Source: Streptomyces sp. APSN-46.1 (GTDB taxonomy: Bacteria; Actinomycetota; Actinomycetes; Streptomycetales; Streptomycetaceae). From it: a stretch of 64,000 bases of DNA. The number at the start of each line of letters is the position of its first letter. Position 1 is the first letter of the stretch. The notes under the pieces are model-generated. The model did no database searches. It saw only the letters and a program-made list of their open reading frames with translations, and was not told where the DNA came from. Shown here one piece after another: positions 57,172-64,000 of the stretch. The stretch covers positions 1 to 64,000 of the forward strand of contig NZ_JALGRF010000009.1 in assembly GCF_022815725.1 (NCBI RefSeq), given 5' to 3'. Both the position numbers and the translations under genes were made by a program.

Positions 57172-58493
57172 CGCTTCCTTCGGCACACGACGTGGCCCTG
57201 GCCACCGAACGCCGTGCTGCTGGACGGCTGCTACTTTCCCACCCTTTGGTGACGTCGGTCGGCCCCTACGCAGACTTGTTCCCCCTGATACGACGGCACG
57301 CCGACTGGTTGGTTAAGCGGTTCCAGCAGGTGCTCGGCTACCGGCTCCTGGTCGACACCTCCTATGCCCGGCTGTTCAAGGCCGGATTGGGTGCCGGCGC
57401 AGGGCACCGACTGGAGCGATCCACCGGTACCGCCTTCACACCACGTACCTACTCGTGTCTCGCGCTCGCGCTTTCCGTGCTGGTGACCGCCCCGGAACAG
57501 ATGCTGCTTTCCCACCTGGTCGCCGACATCAGGGCCGCAGCGGCCGACGCAGGCGTGATGCTGGAGGAAACAAATCGGGCCGTGGAGAAGCGGACTCTGG
57601 TCGCCGCCCTACGCCAGTTGATCAACTGGGGTGTCCTGACGGAAACCCACGGCAGTGTGGGCTCGCTCGTGCAGGAGGAAGGCGGCGAAGCCCTGATCAC
57701 GGTGGACCGGGAGATCGCCCGGATCATCGTTTCCGGCCCTCTCACGCAGAGTCTTGATGGGGCCGACCTGGTGAGGCGGGCGGCTGACCCCGGGTTCGGC
57801 GGTTCCCGGACATATGTGCGCCGGATGCTTGTGGAAACGCCCGTCGTGTACCTGGATGAGCTGACAGATGCCGAGAGGGACTGGCTGCGGACCAGGCAGC
57901 GCCGCGAGGCCCAGGCATTCTCCGAGCTTCTGGGACTCGAGGCCGAGATTCGCGGCGAGGGCGTGGCGCTGGTGGACCCTGAGGAGGAGCTGACGGACTT
58001 GCATCTGCCCGGCACCGGAACCGTGGCCCAAGCCTCGCTGCTCCTGGTGGAGGGCCTCGTGGAACGGCTGCGGCCTGCCGAGCCAGGACACCCGGCAACG
58101 GGAGGACAGCTCGTCATCGGGGTCGCCGTTCCGGACGGCTTGGTGGATGAGCTGCTGGCCGAGCTCATCCACGAGTACGGGCAGCGCGGCAACTGGCAAC
58201 GCGACTACCTGGAGGATCCCTCCTCGCTGCGGAAGGCCGCTCTGGACCTGCTGAGCAGGATGCAGCTGGTGGCTCCCGCGAGCCCGCTCCGTTCCACGGG
58301 TCACGGATTGCCCGAGGGATACGAAGACACGGTCCCGGAGGGCCGCTCCGTGACCGACGTGCTGGGCGCCCGCGCTGCCTGCACCGACTGGATACTCCTC
58401 GCCGCGGCCGCGCGCTACGCCACCCACGTCACCGAACGCCGGCCCGCCGGAGCAACACCCGGCATCGAATCACAGCAGGAGCTGCCGCTATGA
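57168..58493 (+). CDS. jetB: Wadjet JetB (DUF2398 / TIGR02678 type)
   Basis: A 441-residue protein starting GTG in the overlap with jetA. Two winged-helix-like parts can be seen (DWLVKRFQQVLGYRLLVDTSYARLFK near residue 42; LVAALRQLINWGVLTETHGSV near 145) and the helical insert LTDAERDWLRTRQRREAQAFSELLGLEAEIRGEGVALVDPEE. This arrangement is that of the KITE/MukE-like subunit in Wadjet of this class. Its last bases overlap jetC by 4 bp (ATGA). Confidence 0.85.
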   Translation: MTLPSAHDVALATERRAAGRLLLSHPLVTSVGPYADLFPLIRRHADWLVKRFQQVLGYRLLVDTSYARLFKAGLGAGAGHRLERSTGTAFTPRTYSCLALALSVLVTAPEQMLLSHLVADIRAAAADAGVMLEETNRAVEKRTLVAALRQLINWGVLTETHGSVGSLVQEEGGEALITVDREIARIIVSGPLTQSLDGADLVRRAADPGFGGSRTYVRRMLVETPVVYLDELTDAERDWLRTRQRREAQAFSELLGLEAEIRGEGVALVDPEEELTDLHLPGTGTVAQASLLLVEGLVERLRPAEPGHPATGGQLVIGVAVPDGLVDELLAELIHEYGQRGNWQRDYLEDPSSLRKAALDLLSRMQLVAPASPLRSTGHGLPEGYEDTVPEGRSVTDVLGARAACTDWILLAAAARYATHVTERRPAGATPGIESQQELPL

Positions 58494-61400
58494 CCCCGGG
58501 TGCGAACGGCTCCATCCCCCTTCAGCGATCCGTCACTTCGGCCGGCACGCGATTCCGCCTGCACCGCGCAGGCATCCTCAACGTCTGGCAGTACGACGAG
58601 CAGGAATTCGACCTCGGCGACGGACGACTGCTACTGCGCGGCAAGAACGGCGCAGGCAAGTCCAAGGCGCTGGAGATGCTGCTCCCGTACCTACTGGACG
58701 GTGACTCCCGTGCGCTCGACGCCACGGGTACGGGTCGAACCAGCCTCGTCTGGCTGATGCTGGACGGCTTCGAGCAGACGAATCGCCTCGGATACCTGTG
58801 GGTCGAGTTCCACATGACGACGGACGACGGTGTTGACCGATACCTCACCCTCGGGGCGGCGATCCGGGCATCGAAGTCGACGAAGAAGGCCGTGCCGGTC
58901 TTCTTCGTCACCCCTCTGCGAGTCGGCGAAGACTTCCGCCTGGCCGAGGCAGGCAGGCCCCTGCCAGTCGATCGCCTCAAGGAGACCGTCGGCGCGGAGA
59001 ACATCACGGACCGTTCCGTCCAGCACCGCTCGCGGGTCGCCCGTGAACTGTTCGGCATCACCCACGCAACGCGGTACCGCAATCTCACACAGCTCCTCCA
59101 TCGGCTGCGACGTCCCACCGTCGGGGACCGGATCGAGTCCGGCGGGCTCGCCTCCCTGCTGAGCGAGACGCTGCCAGGGCTCGACGACGACGTAGTGGAG
59201 AAAGTGGCACGCAACCTCCACGACCTCGACGCCGTTCGAGAGGAACTCGGCCGCCTGGAGCGTACCGATCGGGCCCTTCGCACCTTCCTGGGCGACTACC
59301 GCGGCTATCTGTCCGGAGTGCTGCTCAGGACCGCGAAGAAGGTGGACGAAGAACTGGACGCTCTGGCGCAGCGACGCCTGCAGGCCGGAGACGCATCGAA
59401 GCAGACAGGCGCCCTGAAGGGACGGGAAGCCGAGGCTGAAGCACGTCTGAGCGCGCTGCGCGAGGAGGAACAGGTCGCCCGGACCGAACTCGACGCCCTG
59501 CGTGCGAGTAGCGCGTACCGGAGTTTGGAAGAGCTGTCCGAGCGCCGGACCACGGTCAGCGCCCTGGAAACAGCGGCCGGAACGTCGTTCGCCGCGCTCA
59601 CCAAGGCGCACGACACGGAAGAGGGGGCGGCAGACCGCCTGGCCGAGGGCATCGCACATCTAGGTGAACGCCTTGGCGAACTAGGTACAGATCACCGCGA
59701 GCTCGTGGTGCAGGCCGAGAAGGCGGGACTTCCCACAGGGCATCTCGGCGAGACTGTCGGCCTGCCCCGAACGGATGTGGCCGGAGCTTCGACGGCGGAA
59801 CTCACGGGACCTGACGCACAAGTCCACATCGTGCGGCACCACCAGGTGATCGCCGTGGACGCCACGGCAGCGGAATCCGCCCTGCGGTCCTGGCAAGGAC
59901 AGCTTGAGGACGCTGGCACTGTGGTGAAGCACCGAACCCGGAGGGTCCAAGAGGTCGTCCGCCTGGTCTCGCAGGTTGTTGAGATGCGAGGGCGGGCAAC
60001 TGTTGCGGATGCCGAGCGTGAGCGGCTAGAAGGGGAGGCGGAGGATGCTGCGGGCCGCTTCGAAGGACATCGGGAGAAGGTAGCCGAGGAGAGCGGGGGC
60101 TACCTCCGTCGGGTGGAGGCTTGGCTGGAGCACGTCCGGGCCGTAGCCGGCCCGGACTGCCCTCCGTTGAATCCCGTCCGTGCGGCGGTCGCCTGCGAGA
60201 CCTCGTCGGAGGCCCCCTTCGCGGAGCGGGTGCTGCCACCCGACATCGACGCGCAGGCGAAACGGACCGCCCTGACGGTGCTGGAGCCGTACAGTCTGCA
60301 ACTGACCGACCAGCGGGACACCCTTGCGCTGCGCGTCGCCCGGCTCACCGAGGAACACGACCTCCTGACCAGAGAGAAAGAGGAATGGGAGCGGCGAACC
60401 GATCCGGAGCCGCCAGTCCCATACCACCGCACCGCCGAGCGCGATCCAAGCACCGGAGCGCCCTTCTACCGGCTGGTGGACTTCGCTGACGGCCTGTCCC
60501 CCACCAACCGGGCGGGCCTGGAGGCAGCGCTCGAAGCGAGCGGGGTTCTGGACGCCTGGGTGACTTCTGACGGAACCCTCCTCGATCCCCTGACTCGAGA
60601 CGTCCTGCTCCAGCCCGGGACCGTACTGCCGGACGGCTCGACTCTGGCCTCCGCGTTGCGCCCCACCCCGCTTCCGGACAGCGGCATCGCCCCCGAACGG
60701 GTCCAACGCCTCCTGGCCGCCATCACCCTCGCCCCGGCCCAGGACGTCGCCGCCACCAGCTCGGTGTACTACGACGGCAGCTGGCGCCTCGGTCCCCTCC
60801 GCGGCCGCCATTGCAAGGACGGTGCCGAGTACGTGGGCGCCGTCGTACGAGCCGAGACACGACGCCGGAAGATCACCGAACTGGAAGTACGGCGGGCGGA
60901 AGCGGAGAAGCTGCTGTCCGACTACCGCGCACAACTCGACGGGCTCGACTCCATCCGCCGGGACCTGGCGTCGGCGGAACACGACTTCCCTCGGCCGCAG
61001 TCCCTCGCCCACGCCTGGCACGAGCTCGACTCCGGGGAGAAAGACCTGCGGAACTTGACTGCCAAGGCTACAAAGGCAGCACGCCTGGCCGAAGAGGCAC
61101 GTACCCGGGCCGTGGCCGCTCGAAGCGAAGCAGAGGCAACCGCGACAGCCCACGACCTCCCCACCGAAGCCGACGCCTTGGAAAACGTACGAATCGCACT
61201 CGCAACTCTGCTCGGCGGCATTGGAGGCATGTGCCGGGCCATCCGGGGCGTGGCCGACGGGCTGGGCAGGCACCGGGCTGATCACACCAGGTACGCACGA
61301 GCCCACCGCGAGCGCCTGGAGGCAGCGGAAGGCTACGGTGTCCGACTCGGTGAACTGCGCAGGGCCCAGCAGGACCTCCGCACCCGCGAAGAAGCCATCG

Positions 61401-62722
61401 GCTCCTCCGAAGAGGAGATCCTCGCCCGCGAAGAGGAAACCAAGCAGCGCATCGCGGCCGCCACGGAGGCGCTGCCGGGAGCCCAACGGGGACATGACGA
61501 CCTCCGTGACCATAGGGTCCGCGCGGAGGAGGACGAGAAGCGAAGTCGCGAATTGCTGCTGAAACAGCAGACGGCTGTCATCACCGCGGGAAGCACCCTC
61601 CGCGGTGCAGTCGGTCGTCCGGAGGTGATCCGTGGCGCCGGGCTGGACCGTTCTTCCCTGCCCGCACTGCTGTTGGACGACCCCGGCGCGGACGTCCGTG
61701 ACCGCATCCGGTCCCTGCGCGAGCTGGCCGATGCAGTGCGGGGCGGCCTCGACCGTTCGAGGAAGGAGGTTTCGGACAGCGCACTCCTCAAGGGGCACAC
61801 GGCACTGCGCGACCAGTTGGCCGGCGGGTATGACGCGCAACTCGAGGAACTCACCGGGATCAAGATCTGCCGTCTGGTCGATGACCACGGTCCCCATGAC
61901 GTCGCCGTCGTCGGTGAACGCATCGCTGACCGGGCCGCCGAAGCCCGCGGACGGCTCACCGAGCGTGAGAGCGAGGTCTTCCAGCGCTTCCTCACCGGCG
62001 AACTCGGTGACCACTTGTCTACGCAGGTCGTCACCGCCGCCAGCCTCGTCTCCGCCCTGAACGACACTCTGAAGACCGTGCGGACCTCACACGGCCTCGG
62101 CGTGGAGCTGCAGTGGAAGCTGGACGAGGACGTCGACTCCGACGTGCGGGCAGCCGTCGAACTACTGCGCAGTCCTTCGAGCCTGCGCACCCGTGAGCAG
62201 GGCGAGCAGCTCCGCGAGGTGCTGCAGCGCCGGATCGAGGATGCCCGCCGGACCGATCCGTCAGCCGGGTACGCCGCCCACTTGCGCACTGCACTGGACT
62301 ACCGCGACTGGTTCCGCTTCCACACCTTCGTGGTCGAGGACGCCGTCCCCGGCCGCAAACGCAAGCTCACCGGACGCACCGGACTCAGCCAGGGCGAACA
62401 ACGCGTGCTTTCCTACCTCGTGCTCTTCGCTGCAGCCGCCGCCCACTTCACGACCCTCGGCGAGTCCGCACCGCACGCTCCCCGGCTGATCCTCCTGGAC
62501 GACGCCTTCGCCAAGGTCGACGAACCCACCCATGGCAGGCTTGGCCGCATTCTCGTCGACCTCGACCTCGACTTCGTACTCACCAGCGAGAGGCTCATGG
62601 GCAATTGGCCCGAGGTGCCCTCCCTGCACATCTACGAGTGCCTCCGCGACCCGCACGCCCGCGGGGTCGCCACCTTGCACTACACCTGGAACGGCCGACA
62701 CCGGCGCCTGGTGTCCGTATGA
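58490..62722 (+). CDS. jetC: Wadjet JetC, SMC/MukB-like ATPase (TIGR02680 type)
   Basis: A 1,410-residue SMC-like ATPase. Walker A LLRGKNGAGKSKALEMLLP lies near residue 48, two long coiled-coil arms (about residues 260-430 and 770-1080) flank a hinge-like centre with TVLPDGSTLASALRP, and the C-terminal head carries the signature LSQGEQRVLSYLVLF with Walker B PRLILLDDAFAKVDEPT near residue 1330. It should extrude DNA loops and, with JetD, recognise and cut small circular plasmids. Overlaps jetD by 4 bp. Confidence 0.93.
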   Translation: MTPGANGSIPLQRSVTSAGTRFRLHRAGILNVWQYDEQEFDLGDGRLLLRGKNGAGKSKALEMLLPYLLDGDSRALDATGTGRTSLVWLMLDGFEQTNRLGYLWVEFHMTTDDGVDRYLTLGAAIRASKSTKKAVPVFFVTPLRVGEDFRLAEAGRPLPVDRLKETVGAENITDRSVQHRSRVARELFGITHATRYRNLTQLLHRLRRPTVGDRIESGGLASLLSETLPGLDDDVVEKVARNLHDLDAVREELGRLERTDRALRTFLGDYRGYLSGVLLRTAKKVDEELDALAQRRLQAGDASKQTGALKGREAEAEARLSALREEEQVARTELDALRASSAYRSLEELSERRTTVSALETAAGTSFAALTKAHDTEEGAADRLAEGIAHLGERLGELGTDHRELVVQAEKAGLPTGHLGETVGLPRTDVAGASTAELTGPDAQVHIVRHHQVIAVDATAAESALRSWQGQLEDAGTVVKHRTRRVQEVVRLVSQVVEMRGRATVADAERERLEGEAEDAAGRFEGHREKVAEESGGYLRRVEAWLEHVRAVAGPDCPPLNPVRAAVACETSSEAPFAERVLPPDIDAQAKRTALTVLEPYSLQLTDQRDTLALRVARLTEEHDLLTREKEEWERRTDPEPPVPYHRTAERDPSTGAPFYRLVDFADGLSPTNRAGLEAALEASGVLDAWVTSDGTLLDPLTRDVLLQPGTVLPDGSTLASALRPTPLPDSGIAPERVQRLLAAITLAPAQDVAATSSVYYDGSWRLGPLRGRHCKDGAEYVGAVVRAETRRRKITELEVRRAEAEKLLSDYRAQLDGLDSIRRDLASAEHDFPRPQSLAHAWHELDSGEKDLRNLTAKATKAARLAEEARTRAVAARSEAEATATAHDLPTEADALENVRIALATLLGGIGGMCRAIRGVADGLGRHRADHTRYARAHRERLEAAEGYGVRLGELRRAQQDLRTREEAIGSSEEEILAREEETKQRIAAATEALPGAQRGHDDLRDHRVRAEEDEKRSRELLLKQQTAVITAGSTLRGAVGRPEVIRGAGLDRSSLPALLLDDPGADVRDRIRSLRELADAVRGGLDRSRKEVSDSALLKGHTALRDQLAGGYDAQLEELTGIKICRLVDDHGPHDVAVVGERIADRAAEARGRLTERESEVFQRFLTGELGDHLSTQVVTAASLVSALNDTLKTVRTSHGLGVELQWKLDEDVDSDVRAAVELLRSPSSLRTREQGEQLREVLQRRIEDARRTDPSAGYAAHLRTALDYRDWFRFHTFVVEDAVPGRKRKLTGRTGLSQGEQRVLSYLVLFAAAAAHFTTLGESAPHAPRLILLDDAFAKVDEPTHGRLGRILVDLDLDFVLTSERLMGNWPEVPSLHIYECLRDPHARGVATLHYTWNGRHRRLVSV

Positions 62723-63981
62723 GCCGGCTCCCCGCCGCCACACACGACTGGCTGGCCGGGCCCGGCCTCGTTCGGCTCTGGGAATCGGCGCGCAAGCGCC
62801 TGGAGGGCAACGGCCTCCGGGCCACCGGCTCGGTGCGGCTGTCCAGACTGGAAGTACAGGAGAGGAACGACCTGTCGCTCCTGCTCGGTAAGCCAATCAC
62901 GGGGGCCGCCGCGACGGTGCAGCTCGACTCACTCGACACCCGGCTGCGGTCCTCGGCCGCCGGCCTCGGTCTCAGGGACGTACTCCAGGAACTCGGACCG
63001 ACGCTCACCGATCGCCGCGCCGCTCGGACGCAGGCCCAGGCACGGCGCGATCAGGTGTGGTCCTCACTCGCCTCATCCCTGGAGCGATGCCAACTCACCA
63101 ACGAGGATTGGGCCTGGCGATGGTACGACGGGCTGCGCCGCACGGGCGTACCCAACGGTGTAACACCCGCAACAGCGGTTCGTACCCTCCAACAGGCGGT
63201 CCACGTCCTCACCCTGCTCTTCGGTCCCGGGCGGGCCAGCGCGTGGGGGCGGGGGGACCTCGCCGCCGAAGCAACCGGATCGGCCCACGGCCTGGACGAC
63301 GGGACCTGGCTCGCGCGCCTTGTCCAACGGGGCATAGCCCTCGCCCACGACACCGAGCTCCCCGACGACGCAGCCGGACGCCGCGCCTTGTGGCGGCTCG
63401 CATCCGTCACGCCGGACGAGGTCTCCAGCACGGTACTCGCCTACGGTTTGCGCCCCGACGGCGGAGGCTGGCGGGAACGCTCCCTGTACGAACGAGCGGT
63501 CCATCACGTGGAGACCCACCTCACCCTGCGCGACTTGCACGCGCTGCAGCTCTCGCTGCCGGCTGGCACCCTCATCCGCATCTGTGAGAACCCACGCGTG
63601 GTGGAGGCCGCAGCCGACGCTGCCTGCGCACAACCTCTGGTGTGCACCTCGGGGAGTGCCGCGACGGTGGTCCTCACCCTCCTCGATGCCCTCGCCGCCA
63701 CCGGCTGCCGCTTCGCTTACCACGGCGACTTCGACTGGCCGGGCATAGCCCTGGCCAACCGCGTGGTCCACCGCTATGGCGCCGAGCCATGGCGGATGGG
63801 CGCCGAAGACTACGAGCAGCTCGCCGCGCGCACCCAAGCCCGCAATGTCCCACAGCACCCGCTCACCGGCCCACCGACCACCGCGGACTGGGATCCGAGC
63901 CTCGCCCCAGCCATGGCCGCGCTCGGCATAGCCCTGCACGAGGAAGCCACACTCGACCTGCTCGTGGCGGACTTGGCGTGA
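62719..63981 (+). CDS. jetD: Wadjet JetD, Toprim nuclease (DUF2399/DUF3323 type)
   Basis: A 420-residue protein. Toprim acidic residues are visible: Glu in LIRICENPRVVEAAADA near residue 295 and the D-x-D in FAYHGDFDWPGIALANRVV near 335. The N-terminal half (DUF3323-like) is helical. It is the nuclease that cleaves the DNA loaded by the JetABC condensin-like complex. The gene starts inside the jetC stop. It ends 19 bp before the window edge, so anything further in the operon is not visible. Confidence 0.9.
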   Translation: MSRLPAATHDWLAGPGLVRLWESARKRLEGNGLRATGSVRLSRLEVQERNDLSLLLGKPITGAAATVQLDSLDTRLRSSAAGLGLRDVLQELGPTLTDRRAARTQAQARRDQVWSSLASSLERCQLTNEDWAWRWYDGLRRTGVPNGVTPATAVRTLQQAVHVLTLLFGPGRASAWGRGDLAAEATGSAHGLDDGTWLARLVQRGIALAHDTELPDDAAGRRALWRLASVTPDEVSSTVLAYGLRPDGGGWRERSLYERAVHHVETHLTLRDLHALQLSLPAGTLIRICENPRVVEAAADAACAQPLVCTSGSAATVVLTLLDALAATGCRFAYHGDFDWPGIALANRVVHRYGAEPWRMGAEDYEQLAARTQARNVPQHPLTGPPTTADWDPSLAPAMAALGIALHEEATLDLLVADLA

Positions 63982-64000
63982 ACTCTGTCGGAAAAGTCCT

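Overview
The window is very GC-rich, with strongly biased third codon positions, GTG/TTG starts, many four-base gene overlaps and intergenic inverted-repeat terminators. Protein content (MocR regulators, SGNH hydrolase, acyl-CoA synthetase, urate and glyoxylate genes in actinobacterial order) points to a Streptomyces chromosome or a close relative.

Positions 1-13.3 kb are ordinary chromosomal genes: a GT-C-like membrane protein, an ABC exporter (ATPase plus FtsX-type permease) divergent from a NarL-type sensor kinase/response regulator pair, a MocR regulator divergent from a small gene and a MobA-like nucleotidyltransferase, malate synthase (aceB), a membrane protein of unknown function and a secreted SGNH hydrolase.

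Positions 13.3-27.9 kb form a purine-to-glyoxylate catabolic cluster. A purine permease, an 8-oxoguanine/guanine deaminase-like amidohydrolase, uricase, 5-hydroxyisourate hydrolase and OHCU decarboxylase turn purines into allantoin. Hydroxypyruvate isomerase, tartronate semialdehyde reductase, glyoxylate carboligase and malate synthase use the glyoxylate that allantoin yields, and catalase removes the peroxide made by uricase. Two palindromes tie these units together: TCAAC-N5-RTTGA near aceB, the urate operon and catalase, and TTCCG-N5-CGGAA near hyi and (twice) gcl. An IS1182-like insertion sequence with a nonsense-split transposase sits inside the terminator shared by a TetR gene and gcl.

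Positions 28-39.4 kb hold mixed genes: a zinc-ribbon protein coupled to a MATCAP/DUF1704 peptidase-like protein, glutathione peroxidase, an acyl-CoA synthetase, an AlkZ/HTH_42-like protein with an internal GGDV repeat, CorA, a DUF1963 protein and two coupled membrane proteins.

Positions 39.4-64 kb look like an accessory island: related terminal-repeat remnants, a doubly frameshifted LysE gene, a tyrosine integrase with a frameshifted excisionase, an XRE-methyltransferase fusion, and then two back-to-back modules. One is a complete four-gene Wadjet-type anti-plasmid operon (jetABCD, DUF2397/DUF2398/SMC-like/DUF2399). The other, divergent from it, is a two-gene unit of a protein with no domain I recognise (about 787 aa) and a giant P-loop ATPase (about 2,027 aa). 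That pair is the best candidate here for an undescribed defence or mobile-element system. All functional calls come from reading motifs; no database search was run.
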